NCBI RefSeq assembly: GCF_009663145.1
Contig: NZ_VKHR01000016.1
Location: 20,291 to 84,290 of the forward strand
Length of the DNA: 64,000 nt
Origin: Shewanella sp. TC10
GTDB lineage: Bacteria > Pseudomonadota > Gammaproteobacteria > Enterobacterales > Shewanellaceae
Reading direction: 5' to 3'
The notes below the pieces were generated by a model. That model was not told where the DNA came from and made no database searches. It saw only the letters and a list, made by a program, of their open reading frames with translations. Below are positions 9,751 through 18,968 of this stretch, piece by piece. How positions within the stretch are numbered: the stretch's first letter is position 1; each line of letters opens with the position of its first letter. Both the position numbers and the translations under genes were made by a program.

Positions 9751-9766
9751 GCAATTACTAAGCCAA
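9751..9766 (-). promoter_or_regulatory. Candidate sigma-54 promoter before flhA
   Basis: Reading the minus strand, TTGGCTT-N5-TTGC: the -24 GG and -12 GC are correctly separated by 10 bases, but the -24 box ends CTT instead of CAC, so this is a moderate match. It lies about 50 bases before the flhA ATG and would fit FlrA-dependent expression of flhA-flhF-flhG-fliA-che. Confidence 0.55.
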
Positions 9767-9817
9767 AAGAATATTATTAAAAACCGACTCAAACTGAATG
9801 GGGAATTTATAAACGAT

Positions 9818-10948
9818 TTAATGCTTTAAATCATCTGGGATAGGTTGGTTCATTGGAATGGGTTTAGGGCGTTTACCCTTACCTTTTTGATATTGTTTTA
9901 ACTGAAAAACATAAGCTAAAATTTGTGCAACTGCGGTAAATAAGCCTTCGGGCACTTGCTGCTCAATTTTGGTCGTATGATATATCGCTCGCGCTAAAGG
10001 CGGTGCGGATACAATCGGTACTTCATGTTCTCTGGCGATTTCTCTAATTTTAAATGCTACATCATCAATTCCTTTTGCAATTAAAAACGGCGCAGCAGAT
10101 TGACTGACATCATATTTAACTGCCACAGCGTAATGTTCGGGATTTACTACGATAACATCGGCATTTGGCACTTCTGACATCATACGTTTGTTCGCCATTT
10201 CATGCTGCATCTGCCTGATCCGGCCTTTTACTTCAGGCTTACCTTCCGTGTCTTTGTATTCATCTTTGACTTCTTGCTTAGTCATTTTTAGCTGCTTATT
10301 GTGATTCCATATTTGAAATGGCACATCGATAACCACAATAAGTAACATGGAAGAACATAATATAATGAACATCCACACTAATAACTCTAGCGCATGATAA
10401 ACGTTTCCCGGTAAATGATCTGTTGATAAGGTCATGATGTCGTAGAAGTAAAAGCTTAATAGAAAATATGCAGATACCGCAACCACCAAAAACTTTGCAA
10501 TCCCTTTAGTTAGCTCGACCAAAGCTTGAGTACCAAACATTCTCTTAAACCCTTTAGCAGGGTTCATTTTGCTACCTTTGGGCATAAAGGCTTTAACGGA
10601 AAAAGTCATCCCACCTAAAATAATATTGCCAATAAAGGCAATAAGGGCGAGAAAGGCAATAAAACTAATCAAAGGGAAAGCTAACTCATTTCCAATAACG
10701 CCCCATACACGAAACATTGAGCTGGTATCAAAAATTTGATCCCGGTCCATGGTTAACATTTGCGTCATTACACTGTGCAGGCTCCGGGCAAGATTAGGGC
10801 CTACAATCGCAAAGCCAACTGCAGAAGCTAATAATACCGCAGCAGTTCCTAACTCTTTAGAACGTGCTACCTGCCCTTTTTCACGCGACTGTTGCAGTCG
10901 CTTGGCGGTGGGGTCCTCTGTGCGTTCTTGACCTGTATCTTCTGCCAT
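9818..10948 (-). CDS. flhB: FlhB, export substrate-specificity switch protein with NPEH site
   Basis: Membrane component of the flagellar export gate that self-cleaves to switch export from rod/hook to filament substrates. Four hydrophobic segments occupy about 30-215, followed by the cytoplasmic FlhB-C domain. The cleavage motif, normally NPTH, reads NPEH here (N269-P270-E271-H272, at the same numbering as in Salmonella). The Asn-Pro bond and His are kept and only the Thr is replaced. A basic tail (KGKGKRPKP) follows. Length 376 is typical. A TAGG site precedes the ATG, and it follows fliR by 7 bases. Confidence 0.96.
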   Translation of the reverse strand: MAEDTGQERTEDPTAKRLQQSREKGQVARSKELGTAAVLLASAVGFAIVGPNLARSLHSVMTQMLTMDRDQIFDTSSMFRVWGVIGNELAFPLISFIAFLALIAFIGNIILGGMTFSVKAFMPKGSKMNPAKGFKRMFGTQALVELTKGIAKFLVVAVSAYFLLSFYFYDIMTLSTDHLPGNVYHALELLVWMFIILCSSMLLIVVIDVPFQIWNHNKQLKMTKQEVKDEYKDTEGKPEVKGRIRQMQHEMANKRMMSEVPNADVIVVNPEHYAVAVKYDVSQSAAPFLIAKGIDDVAFKIREIAREHEVPIVSAPPLARAIYHTTKIEQQVPEGLFTAVAQILAYVFQLKQYQKGKGKRPKPIPMNQPIPDDLKH

Positions 10949-10955
10949 CAGTAAC

Positions 10956-11762
10956 CTACTGAGTTATCGAACCGTCAATTTGACAGGTCAGTTGCAAAAT
11001 ATCACACATCAATAATTGGCCTTGAAGCCAAACCTCATCAAAATGGGACATGATGGGACCAAGTGTGAGCCAGAGAATTAACAAACCACTGACCATAGTC
11101 ACTGGAAAGCCAATAGCAAAAATGTTTAATTGCGGAGATGCTCGGGTCATCACCCCGAATGATAGGTTAATGAGCAGCAATGCCACGATAGCTGAGATAG
11201 ACATGGTTAAAGCTGCACCAAACATATAGCCACCAAACTCAGCAAGCCTGCGATAATTTGTAATACTAAATCCCTGATTCGAAATGGGAATAGTGTCAAA
11301 ACTTGCCACCAACATCTTAAACATTAATAAATGCCCATCAACTGCCAAGAAAATCAACGTTGCTAGAAGTAAAAAGAAGTTACCTACCACTGGAGTTTGT
11401 TGTCCAGACCCCGGATCAACCATAGAAGCAAAACCCAAACTGGTTTGCATACCAATAATTTGACCAGTGAGAACAAAGGTTTGCATCACTAAGATAGTGA
11501 CAAAGCCCATGGCCGTTCCAATTAAGATTTGCTGGGCAGATATAAATACCGAACTGAGGGAGAATAACTCTACAGGCTCCACAAATGCAGGAAGTACAGG
11601 GGCAACAGCCACAGTAATAGCAACAGATAAAAGTAACCGAATTCTTGCGGGAGTGGTATTGGCACCAAACACTGCCATTACCATTAACATTGAAGATATT
11701 CTGAATAACGGCCATATATAGGCAGCTATTGTGCGGCTGATTTCTTCAAATAAAATCTCCAC
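10956..11762 (-). CDS. fliR: FliR, export gate membrane protein (GTG start)
   Basis: FliR forms the FliPQR export channel with FliP and FliQ. The 268-residue product is almost entirely hydrophobic, with six or so membrane segments and the family's GQIIGMQTSLGFASMVDPGS loop near residue 100-120. Translation most likely starts at GTG 11762, only 3 bases after the fliQ stop, with AGG 7 bases upstream. Gene order fliP-fliQ-fliR-flhB is the conserved one. Confidence 0.95.
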   Translation of the reverse strand: MEILFEEISRTIAAYIWPLFRISSMLMVMAVFGANTTPARIRLLLSVAITVAVAPVLPAFVEPVELFSLSSVFISAQQILIGTAMGFVTILVMQTFVLTGQIIGMQTSLGFASMVDPGSGQQTPVVGNFFLLLATLIFLAVDGHLLMFKMLVASFDTIPISNQGFSITNYRRLAEFGGYMFGAALTMSISAIVALLLINLSFGVMTRASPQLNIFAIGFPVTMVSGLLILWLTLGPIMSHFDEVWLQGQLLMCDILQLTCQIDGSITQ

Positions 11763-11765
11763 AGG

Positions 11766-12035
11766 TTAACCTATTACCTGCGGGATCATATTCACAATAG
11801 TATAAAAAAAGTCCATCATGGTTTGTACTAGCCAATGTCCTAGAAACATCAGTGAAAACAATGTCATTAACAATCTAGGTAAGAAACTTAAAGTTTGCTC
11901 GTTAATCGATGTCGCTGCTTGGAAAACAGCCACAATCAAGCCAACAAAAAGACCAGGCAAAATAATGGCTGACACAATCAATACAATAACAGATAGCGCT
12001 TCACGAAAAATATCAATCAGTGACTCAGGTGACAT
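11766..12035 (-). CDS. fliQ: FliQ, export gate membrane protein
   Basis: Small two-helix-hairpin membrane protein of the FliPQR channel. The 89 residues show two hydrophobic segments (about 15-40 and 55-80) and the typical opening MSPESLIDIFREAL and QAATSINEQTLSFLPR loop, which is highly conserved in FliQ. GGAG lies 8 bases before the ATG. It is flanked by fliP (12 bases) and fliR (3 bases). Confidence 0.96.
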   Translation of the reverse strand: MSPESLIDIFREALSVIVLIVSAIILPGLFVGLIVAVFQAATSINEQTLSFLPRLLMTLFSLMFLGHWLVQTMMDFFYTIVNMIPQVIG

Positions 12036-12047
12036 CTGCTGCGCTCC

Positions 12048-12794
12048 CTATGTACCGAAACTGTTTGCGAGTGTTCCCATTACTAATCCCCATCCATCGA
12101 CGAGTACAAACAGCATAATCTTAAATGGTAGTGAAACAATCATGGGCGATAACATCATCATACCCATAGCCATTAAAATACTCGCCACCACTAAATCTAA
12201 TACTAAAAATGGTACGAACAGCATAAATCCAATTTGGAACGCTGTTTTCAATTCACTGGTAATAAAAGCTGGAACTAAAACACTCATCGGTGCTTGTTCT
12301 GGCGAGGCGATGTTGGTGTAACCCGAAATCTCAATGAAGGTTTCTAAATCTGTAGTTCTTACTTGCGATAGCATGAATGCACGAAGCGGCTCTTTACCTA
12401 CTTCATAGGCTTGTTGCATTGTCAGTGATTCGTTTATGTATGGTTCCACGGCCCGATCATAAATTTGATCGAATACTGGTGCCATAATAAAAAATGTCAT
12501 GAACATGCTCATACCAATAAGCACTTGATTTGAAGGGGTTTGTTGTAAACCTAATGCTTGACGTAAGATAGATAGCACAACGATAATCCGCGTAAATGAT
12601 GTTAGCATTATCACCATCGCAGGGATAAAGCTCATCGCAGTCATCAACAGCAATATTTGCATCGTTACTGAATATTCAGTGCTACCGTCAGCGCCAGTAG
12701 AGACTGTAACGGCTTTTAATATTCCATCTTCAGCAAAACTTAATGGAGTAAAAAAAGCGGCTGCAAAAAAGGCTAATACTATCCACTTCTTCAT
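12048..12794 (-). CDS. fliP: FliP, export gate membrane protein
   Basis: Core subunit of the flagellar export channel. It begins with a cleavable signal peptide ([21 protein letters not shown]), as FliP proteins do, then four membrane segments and the signature [30 protein letters not shown] region plus the C-terminal [17 protein letters not shown]. 248 residues, usual length. AAGGA precedes the ATG and fliO ends 5 bases upstream. Confidence 0.97.
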   Translation of the reverse strand: MKKWIVLAFFAAAFFTPLSFAEDGILKAVTVSTGADGSTEYSVTMQILLLMTAMSFIPAMVIMLTSFTRIIVVLSILRQALGLQQTPSNQVLIGMSMFMTFFIMAPVFDQIYDRAVEPYINESLTMQQAYEVGKEPLRAFMLSQVRTTDLETFIEISGYTNIASPEQAPMSVLVPAFITSELKTAFQIGFMLFVPFLVLDLVVASILMAMGMMMLSPMIVSLPFKIMLFVLVDGWGLVMGTLANSFGT

Positions 12795-12799
12795 TATTG

Positions 12800-13228
12800 C
12801 TATTCCTTAGCCTGTTCTTTTGCTTGTTGTTTAGCTTGTTTTAATCGGCTGGCAAATGAGCTGGTTTCAACATTAACAGCAGAATCGAGTTTTTCGATAA
12901 GGTTAACTTGCTGGGCAGTAACACCGAGTAAATATTGTTGCCCTTCTAACTCCACTAATACCAGCTTTTCTTTTTGACCTAAAGGCGTCATAGCCACCGT
13001 CTTAATGACACCTTGATTTGACTGAACTAAGTTCAGTTTTTTGACGATATAAGCTAGTACAAAAATAATTGCTATAACCAGTATCAGTCCGCCCATCATG
13101 CTTGATAATGCAGCAATATTGGATGTTTCTGCGCCGCGAATAGCAACCTCTGAGCTTGCAGGCTCTGAACTAACGGCTTCGGTAACAGCAGAGCTTGTCA
13201 CCATCAATAAACTAACTGCATTTAGCAC
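12800..13228 (-). CDS. fliO: FliO, export gate assembly protein (GTG start)
   Basis: FliO helps assemble the FliP ring. The 142-residue product has an N-terminal hydrophobic stretch and a clear membrane helix (about 42-65, [19 protein letters not shown]), followed by a small cytoplasmic domain with the FliO-typical [30 protein letters not shown] pattern. GTG 13228 has AAGGA 7 bases upstream. Position between fliN and fliP is conserved. The family is weakly conserved, so context carries part of the call. Confidence 0.92.
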   Translation of the reverse strand: MLNAVSLLMVTSSAVTEAVSSEPASSEVAIRGAETSNIAALSSMMGGLILVIAIIFVLAYIVKKLNLVQSNQGVIKTVAMTPLGQKEKLVLVELEGQQYLLGVTAQQVNLIEKLDSAVNVETSSFASRLKQAKQQAKEQAKE

Positions 13229-13262
13229 AGATGAATCCTTACAGACTAAATTTAAAAATAAA

Positions 13263-13649
13263 CTACTTTAATTTTTTGATTCGTTCAGTTTGACTGATCA
13301 CATCAGTTAACCGAATACCAAATTTGTCATTAACCACAACCACTTCGCCATGAGCAATCAAGGTACCATTGACCATAACATCAAGAGGTTCGCCAGCAAC
13401 CCTATCAAGCTCGACCACCGAACCTTGGTTCAATTGAAGTAGATTGCGGATACTGATAAAACTGCGCCCAACTTCCATAGAAATAGTGACAGGGATATCC
13501 ATGATGCTATCAAGTTTATCTGCTTCTTCTTTTGAAATTGGCGCAGACTCATCGACGAGTTCATCAAGTTCAACTTGCTCAGCGACATTCGCTTCTTCAA
13601 GTGCTTGCTCAGCCATCGCTGCAGCCCAATCGTCAGTATCATCACTCAT
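13263..13649 (-). CDS. fliN: FliN, C-ring switch protein
   Basis: FliN forms the lower C-ring with FliM and docks the FliH-FliI export ATPase. The C-terminal SpoA domain (about 50-128) contains IPVTISMEVGRSFISIRNLLQLNQGSVVELDR and the closing GIRLTDVISQTERIKKL. The N-terminus carries the conserved DDWAAAMAEQALEE acidic helix typical of gammaproteobacterial FliN. It is 10 bases after fliM and 34 bases before fliO. Confidence 0.97.
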   Translation of the reverse strand: MSDDTDDWAAAMAEQALEEANVAEQVELDELVDESAPISKEEADKLDSIMDIPVTISMEVGRSFISIRNLLQLNQGSVVELDRVAGEPLDVMVNGTLIAHGEVVVVNDKFGIRLTDVISQTERIKKLK

Positions 13650-13659
13650 TTACGTCACC

Positions 13660-14688
13660 TTATAATTCTGAAATATCACGCGCTTTACCTTGTTTGCGTG
13701 TAATCAATTGTAATTCTGATTTAGCCGTTTCTGGGCGAGGAATTTTCTCACTGATCTTCAAGGCTAAATTTTCTCTCGATTTACCCAATTTACATCGATA
13801 AGTCGGTAAATCTTCTATTCGCATCATGATGTGTTCAGGCAGTTCAATTGGGATCACATCGCCCGCTTTAAACTCCATCACATCACGCAGTGTTACTTCA
13901 TGTTCGATGATATTGGCATCAATACCCACTTGCACATCCATGATCTCGTCACGTAAGGCTTGACCCCAACGCATATCAGTATCTTGCTTATCACTCTGAA
14001 CACCTGCATCAAGCAGTTCACGAATAGGCTCAATCATCGAGTAAGGCATGGTGATATGGAAATCACCTCCACCACCATCAACTTCAATATGAAAAGAGTT
14101 AATCACGACCACTTCAGTTGGACTTACAATGTTAGCCATAGCAGGGTTAACTTCTGAGTCTAAATATTCAAACTCAACATCCATCACTGGAGCCCAAGCA
14201 TCTTTGTAATCTTCAAATATGATCTTTAGCAGTAATTGAACGATGCGTCGCTCTGTTGGTGTAAATTCGCGGCCTTCGATTTTTGCGTGAAAGCGGCCAT
14301 CACCACCAAAAAAGTTATCAACTAAGATAAATACTAAACGCGCTTCCATGGTGATAAGCGCAGTCCCTTTAAGTGGGCTAAAGCGCACCATATTCAAGCT
14401 TGTGGGAACAAATAGGGTATGAACATACTCGCCGAACTTGAGCATCTGTACGCCGTTAATTGACACTTCCGCAGCTCGGCGCATCATATTGAACATGCTT
14501 ATTCTTAAATGGCGTGCAAAACGTTCGTTGACAATTTCAAGCGTTGGCATTCGGCCACGAACGATTCTATCTTGAGATGAGAAATCATATACACGGGCAT
14601 CATCATTTTCGCTAATGTCATCTTCATCAACATCATCGACCCCATGCAGTAGCGCATCAATTTCGTCTTGGCTTAATAAATCACTCAC
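13660..14688 (-). CDS. fliM: FliM, C-ring switch protein and CheY-P target (GTG start)
   Basis: FliM receives CheY-P and reverses rotation. The N-terminal CheY-binding peptide LLSQDEIDALLHG (4-16) is intact, followed by an acidic linker, the CheC-like middle domain (about 45-230; includes GGxG-type loop around FFGGDGRF) and the C-terminal SpoA domain (about 250-325). GTG at 14688 has AAGG 7 bases upstream. 342 residues is normal. The N-terminal peptide resembles the three repeats in the CheA linker of the same locus. Confidence 0.97.
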   Translation of the reverse strand: MSDLLSQDEIDALLHGVDDVDEDDISENDDARVYDFSSQDRIVRGRMPTLEIVNERFARHLRISMFNMMRRAAEVSINGVQMLKFGEYVHTLFVPTSLNMVRFSPLKGTALITMEARLVFILVDNFFGGDGRFHAKIEGREFTPTERRIVQLLLKIIFEDYKDAWAPVMDVEFEYLDSEVNPAMANIVSPTEVVVINSFHIEVDGGGGDFHITMPYSMIEPIRELLDAGVQSDKQDTDMRWGQALRDEIMDVQVGIDANIIEHEVTLRDVMEFKAGDVIPIELPEHIMMRIEDLPTYRCKLGKSRENLALKISEKIPRPETAKSELQLITRKQGKARDISEL

Positions 14689-14715
14689 GTCATCACCTTG
14701 TCTGATTCACTGGCG

Positions 14716-15246
14716 TTATTGCATTACAAAGCCAGTAAATAGTACTTTTTCAACTATTTTGCGCCCAGCTACTGGTTGCAATGTATTCTGTACATTCAGT
14801 AACGCCAATTGTCTTAATTCATCTTTACCAGCTTGAGTACTTAACTTTTGTACATCTGCAGCACTAAAAGTCGTTAACAGCGCATCTTCAATTAATGGAA
14901 TATGCATTTTTGCTGTTTGACCATCATCACCACGCACCATCAATTGCACTTTGATTTCCACTAAACGCGCTCGGTCGACTCCTGGAAGGTTGAACAAAAA
15001 TGGTCTTGGCATACCAACATAATTAGCCTTACCTTTTTTAGATTCATCAACCACAGTTTCTGTAGAGGCAGCTGTTCCTGGTGTTGCAGGAATCGACTCC
15101 TCATCACCACCACCCATGAAAAATAATACTGCTCCAGCAATTAACGCAACAAGGACAACGCCAATCACAATAAAGATGATGAGCTTTTTCTTACTCTTAG
15201 GTTGGTTTTCTGTTGTTAACTCTAACGATTCTTCTTCAGCCATCAT
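14716..15246 (-). CDS. fliL: FliL, basal-body associated stator-supporting protein
   Basis: FliL surrounds the stators and supports torque at the inner membrane. A cytoplasmic acidic/basic N-terminus (1-22) is followed by one membrane helix (LIIFIVIGVVLVALIAGAVLFFM) and a periplasmic FliL domain ending GRKIVEKVLFTGFVMQ, the typical C-terminus. 176 residues. First gene after fliK and translated toward fliM (27-base gap). Confidence 0.95.
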   Translation of the reverse strand: MMAEEESLELTTENQPKSKKKLIIFIVIGVVLVALIAGAVLFFMGGGDEESIPATPGTAASTETVVDESKKGKANYVGMPRPFLFNLPGVDRARLVEIKVQLMVRGDDGQTAKMHIPLIEDALLTTFSAADVQKLSTQAGKDELRQLALLNVQNTLQPVAGRKIVEKVLFTGFVMQ

Positions 15247-15323
15247 TCATTCCATTTTCTGTTGCCACTAGGTGATATTTTCGTTGTGAATCTCACATGG
15301 CGTTGACTGTCTTTAACTTGATG

Positions 15324-15360
15324 GCTATAGATTACCGACTTAGGCGTAATAATCTATAGC
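15324..15360 (-). repeat. 11-bp perfect inverted repeat spanning the fliK stop codon
   Basis: GCTATAGATTA at 15324-15334 and its exact complement at 15350-15360 flank a 15-base loop that includes the fliK stop. No run of T follows in the direction of transcription, so it is not a classic terminator. It could stabilise or attenuate the message between fliK and fliL. Confidence 0.6.
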
Positions 15361-16974
15361 TGAGTTGCTACTCTTTGCATGTTTTGTCGCAATGTCGAGT
15401 TCTTGTGCTGCTATTTCATCCAACATAGAATCGCCATTACTATTTTGCTCATCATATTCAGATTTTTTCTGACTTTCCCCGTCTTGGGAAACATGACTAT
15501 CTGCAAGTTGTAACCCTTCCTCAGCGAGCATTTCACGCAGTTTAGGAATAGCCTGCTCGATTAAGTCTTTGGTTTGAGTCTGTGCTACTTGAAATTGTAC
15601 TTGAGTTTGTTCGCCATTAACTTGAATTTTTACCACCATATGCCCTAATTCTGCAGGATCAAGCCTAATCTCAGCGTGCTGTACTCCTTGTCCAACCATA
15701 GTGATAAGTTGCTGTTTCATAACGGGAGCAAATTTTTGAATCATATCTTGCATTTGTACTGCAGATTCAGCGCCTTGACGTAATGAAAGTTGAAATTGAG
15801 GAACATCACTTTTGTGTTGAGGGGTAAAACTACTTTGGTTTTGTAACGACTTAACATCTATCGATTCACTGTCTTTCGCTGCATCCTGAATCGAACTCGA
15901 ATTGATAGAACTATTTGCTGCGCTATCTTTTGCTGCACTCAGTAAAGCGTTATTAAAAGCCACTTTTGAAGTCGGCTTATCTAAAGAGACATTAATTTCT
16001 GCTTTCGTCAGATTAACTGATGTCGTTTCTTTGTCTGTATTATTAATATCTAATTTCTTCGAATCTGAAATAACTTTAGTTTCTGCTGCTACTTTTTCTG
16101 CATTTGCCGCTTGTGCAGCAGAAACACTCGAGGCGTTTGCGACTTTGTCTGCGTCAGTTCCTCTTAATCCACTATCGGTGCCTTTAAGTTCAGCAGAATG
16201 TGATTCGGAGTTAAGGTTTTTATCTGCTGAATGTAAGACCGTTTGACCATTCGAGTCAGTCTGACTCATTAAAGGTAAAATTAAACCATTATTGGCTAGT
16301 TGCTGCTGATTGAAATTGGTGATTAATTTATTAAGCTCTGCAGGATTTAACGCCGCGAGTTCAGCCTCAGTCATCGAAGAAAATTGGCTAAGTGCGCTAA
16401 CTTGTTCAGTAGAGAGTGAATTTAAAAAGCTTGCTGTATTCAAATCTGCATCATTCAATAAATCATTGATTGGTAATTCATTGATAGGTAATTCAGTGTT
16501 TAAAAGTGCTTTATCAGTCGAGTGCTGCGTCTCATCAATTAATACCAACTCGCTATCAGCCTGTAAGAGACTTTCTTGAAAAACTTTATTCACAGGAGGG
16601 CTGTCTTCTGAACTTAAGTCTTCTGAACTTAAGTCTTCTGAAAGCAATGTTTGCGAAACATCTGTCTTTAACGGCAAGTCTTTGCCACTTTGCTCGGTAC
16701 CTACGTTTTTTTCAAAGTTTTCAGCTAACCCGATCTGAGCAAAAATAAGCTCCACATCAGCCTCTTCTGTTACTGACTCTCCGTTATTTTCGCTAATGAC
16801 TTCAGCATTGGTATTTTTTTGAGTCTTATCTAACTCTGATTGAGAAGCTTGATTAAACACTGACAAAAATGACTTATTATCAGTAGTTTGAACAGTATCT
16901 TCCATAGCACCAGCAACTTGTGCATTAGCTGTTTTACTACTACTTCCAAGTAAAATACTGCTCATTTGTTGCAT
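15340..16974 (-). CDS. fliK: FliK, hook-length control protein
   Basis: FliK is the secreted ruler that measures hook length and triggers the FlhB switch. The first 380 residues are low-complexity, rich in Ser, Asn, Asp, Glu and Ala. The C-terminal domain (about 400-490) has the FliK switch signature AEIRLDPAELGHMVVKIQV and a Gln-rich strand. ATG at 16974 is preferred because GGAG lies 6 bases before it; an in-frame GTG at 16986 would overlap that site. Two tracts of in-frame 15-bp tandem repeats occur in the N-terminal half. A sigma-54 site lies about 100 bases upstream. Confidence 0.92.
   Translation of the reverse strand: MQQMSSILLGSSSKTANAQVAGAMEDTVQTTDNKSFLSVFNQASQSELDKTQKNTNAEVISENNGESVTEEADVELIFAQIGLAENFEKNVGTEQSGKDLPLKTDVSQTLLSEDLSSEDLSSEDSPPVNKVFQESLLQADSELVLIDETQHSTDKALLNTELPINELPINDLLNDADLNTASFLNSLSTEQVSALSQFSSMTEAELAALNPAELNKLITNFNQQQLANNGLILPLMSQTDSNGQTVLHSADKNLNSESHSAELKGTDSGLRGTDADKVANASSVSAAQAANAEKVAAETKVISDSKKLDINNTDKETTSVNLTKAEINVSLDKPTSKVAFNNALLSAAKDSAANSSINSSSIQDAAKDSESIDVKSLQNQSSFTPQHKSDVPQFQLSLRQGAESAVQMQDMIQKFAPVMKQQLITMVGQGVQHAEIRLDPAELGHMVVKIQVNGEQTQVQFQVAQTQTKDLIEQAIPKLREMLAEEGLQLADSHVSQDGESQKKSEYDEQNSNGDSMLDEIAAQELDIATKHAKSSNSAIDYYA
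16465..16494 (-). repeat. Two tandem 15-bp units inside fliK
   Basis: Units at 16465-16479 and 16480-16494 differ by one base and encode a repeated ELPIN pentapeptide. The unit is a multiple of three, so loss or gain would keep the frame. Confidence 0.8.
16604..16640 (-). repeat. Two and a half tandem 15-bp units inside fliK
   Basis: Units at 16604-16618 and 16619-16633 are identical, followed by 7 bases of a third. They encode repeated (S/L)SEDL pentapeptides in the disordered ruler region of FliK. Confidence 0.85.
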
Positions 16975-17077
16975 AACAAACTCCACTTATCATCATTCAT
17001 ATTGAATTATTGGGCACAAAATCAAAAACAGAACAACAGTCACAAAGCTGACGCTTTGCCAGTTAACTATTTACATA

Positions 17078-17094
17078 AGCAATTAAAATGCCAG
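17078..17094 (-). promoter_or_regulatory. Sigma-54 promoter before fliK
   Basis: Minus strand reads CTGGCAT-N5-TTGCT, with the -24 GG and -12 GC 10 bases apart. It lies in the 198-base gap between fliJ and fliK and would start a fliK-fliL-fliM-fliN-fliO-fliP-fliQ-fliR-flhB message. Confidence 0.75.
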
Positions 17095-17184
17095 CTTATA
17101 AAAAAGTGATATTAAGAGGTCATTGAAAACTGTAATTAATATGATTAACAGTTATTGAGTTTAGAGTGTCGTTAGAAAGGTATA

Positions 17185-17631
17185 CTAGCGTGGTCTTTTC
17201 CTAATATATTGCTGCATAGCAAATTCATCAGAAGCTTGTTGTTCTCGCTTATTCTCAACTAACTGAGCCTTTAGGTTATTTTTTTCTAACAGCATTTCGA
17301 CAGCCTTACGCTTCTGTTGCTTCTCTTGCCAGTGTACTTGGCGATATCCCGTTTGCTTTTCTGCTTCTTTTACCGCATTAACCTGTTGAATAAGGGCTTG
17401 ATCAACCTGCTTAATAAACTCATGAAATGAGTGATATTCGCTAGCACTTAGGGTTTTGCCTTGGGTTTCGCCCATTTGTTTCATGTACTCAAGTCGGTAA
17501 TTATTCAACGCATCGAGTTGCCCTTGACACTTTTGCTGCTCAAGTTGAGCTGACTTTAACTGCAAAGCAGCTTGCTCTTCAGCTTCTTTATTGATTTTTA
17601 AAACAGTAAGCAGTGGATCTGTGCGGCGCAT
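17185..17631 (-). CDS. fliJ: FliJ, export apparatus stalk protein
   Basis: FliJ is the coiled-coil stalk that inserts into the FliI ATPase ring and links it to FlhA. The 148 residues are Gln/Glu/Lys-rich heptads forming two long helices. The tail EFAMQQYIRKRP and the charged central region fit FliJ. The fliI stop and fliJ start are fused (TAATG, 1-base overlap), so translation is coupled. The family is weakly conserved; position after fliI makes the call firm. Confidence 0.93.
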   Translation of the reverse strand: MRRTDPLLTVLKINKEAEEQAALQLKSAQLEQQKCQGQLDALNNYRLEYMKQMGETQGKTLSASEYHSFHEFIKQVDQALIQQVNAVKEAEKQTGYRQVHWQEKQQKRKAVEMLLEKNNLKAQLVENKREQQASDEFAMQQYIRKRPR

Positions 17632-18968
17632 TATTTACATTGAGCAGCGATTTGCCCGACCATAGTTTGACTATCATTAAACGAAATAACATCCTTAAAG
17701 CCTTGTCTTAAAAATGCGTTCATGGCTGGCTGTAACCTAATGGCATTATCTATTCGTGGGTCGCTTCCTTGAGAATATGCACCAATAGAGATTAAATCGC
17801 GATTTTGCTGATAAGTAGAATACATTTGTTTCACTAAACGCATCGACTCTAAATGCTCAGGCGCAATCACCATTGGGGCGACACGACTAATAGATTGTTC
17901 AATATCTATAGCCGGATAATGGCCAGAATCCGCTAGTGTTCGTGACAAAACAATATGACCATCTAAAATAGCCCTTGATGCATCAGCAATAGGATCTTGT
18001 TGATCATCGCCCTCCGTTAAAACTGTATAAAAGGCTGTGATAGAACCTTGACCAGGCCCACCATTACCCGCTCGTTCAACCAAGCGTGGCAGTTTTGCAA
18101 ATACCGATGGCGGATAACCTTTTGTCGCTGGAGGCTCCCCGACAGCTAAAGCAACTTCACGTTGAGCTTGAGCATAACGAGTTAAGCTATCCATCAGCAG
18201 CAATACGTTGTAGCCTAAATCTCTGAAATATTCAGCAATACGAGTCGAGGTTTCACACGCCCTAAGACGCATAAGTGGCGAGGTGTCAGCGGGAGCGGCA
18301 ACCACTACAGAGCGCGCTCGGCCTTCTTCTCCAAGGATTTCTTCAATAAACTCTTTAACTTCTCGTCCACGCTCACCGACTAAGCCGACAACAATAATGT
18401 CTGCCGTAGTTCCTCGAGTCATCATCCCTAATAACACACTTTTACCCACACCAGAGCCAGCAAATAGTCCCATACGCTGACCTTTACCGACGGTAAGCAT
18501 GGCGTTTATGGCTCTAACACCAACATCTAATGGCTCTGAAATGGCTCGTCTTGCTAACGGGTTTATTGGGGGAGCATGACGAGAGGCTTGTTGATCTGTA
18601 TTTAATGGTCCTAAGCCATCTAACGGCAAGCCACTTCCATCAAGTACCCTGCCGAGTAGACTTAAACCAACATTCAAACCAGATTGTTCACCTAAGGGCT
18701 TTACTCTTGCTCCCGGTAATACTCCTCGTAACTCATCTACAGGCATTAGGTACAATAATTCATCGTCAAAACCTACTACTTCAGCTACAAGTTCTCCGGC
18801 CATGGTCTCAATAGAACATAAACTTCCAACAGGCGCTCTGCAGCCTGTTGCTTCAAGGGTTAAACCAACAACACGCACTAATTGCCCACTGGCAACAGGC
18901 CTGAGAGGGCTAACTTTCTGGCTTTGAATTTTGAGTTTATTCAGTAACTGATGTTGACGGTTTAACAT
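17631..18968 (-). CDS. fliI: FliI, flagellum-specific export ATPase
   Basis: Hexameric ATPase related to F1-beta that energises export and unloads chaperones. Walker A GSGVGKS (residues 171-177), Walker [13 protein letters not shown], and the type III ATPase signature [16 protein letters not shown] are present. Start ATG 18968 is chosen because AGGGG lies 6 bases upstream; it overlaps the end of fliH by 32 bases. Product 445 residues, usual length. Confidence 0.97.
   Translation of the reverse strand: MLNRQHQLLNKLKIQSQKVSPLRPVASGQLVRVVGLTLEATGCRAPVGSLCSIETMAGELVAEVVGFDDELLYLMPVDELRGVLPGARVKPLGEQSGLNVGLSLLGRVLDGSGLPLDGLGPLNTDQQASRHAPPINPLARRAISEPLDVGVRAINAMLTVGKGQRMGLFAGSGVGKSVLLGMMTRGTTADIIVVGLVGERGREVKEFIEEILGEEGRARSVVVAAPADTSPLMRLRACETSTRIAEYFRDLGYNVLLLMDSLTRYAQAQREVALAVGEPPATKGYPPSVFAKLPRLVERAGNGGPGQGSITAFYTVLTEGDDQQDPIADASRAILDGHIVLSRTLADSGHYPAIDIEQSISRVAPMVIAPEHLESMRLVKQMYSTYQQNRDLISIGAYSQGSDPRIDNAIRLQPAMNAFLRQGFKDVISFNDSQTMVGQIAAQCK

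Noticed and set aside
11818..12321. Open frame of 167 codons on the plus strand opposite fliP/fliQ
   Set aside because: Antisense to well-conserved genes, low-complexity translation rich in Thr, Asn, Ile and Ser, no ribosome site; a shadow of the coding strand.
15902..16579. Plus-strand open frames opposite fliK
   Set aside because: Shadows of the Ser/Asp-rich fliK coding region, with no supporting signals.
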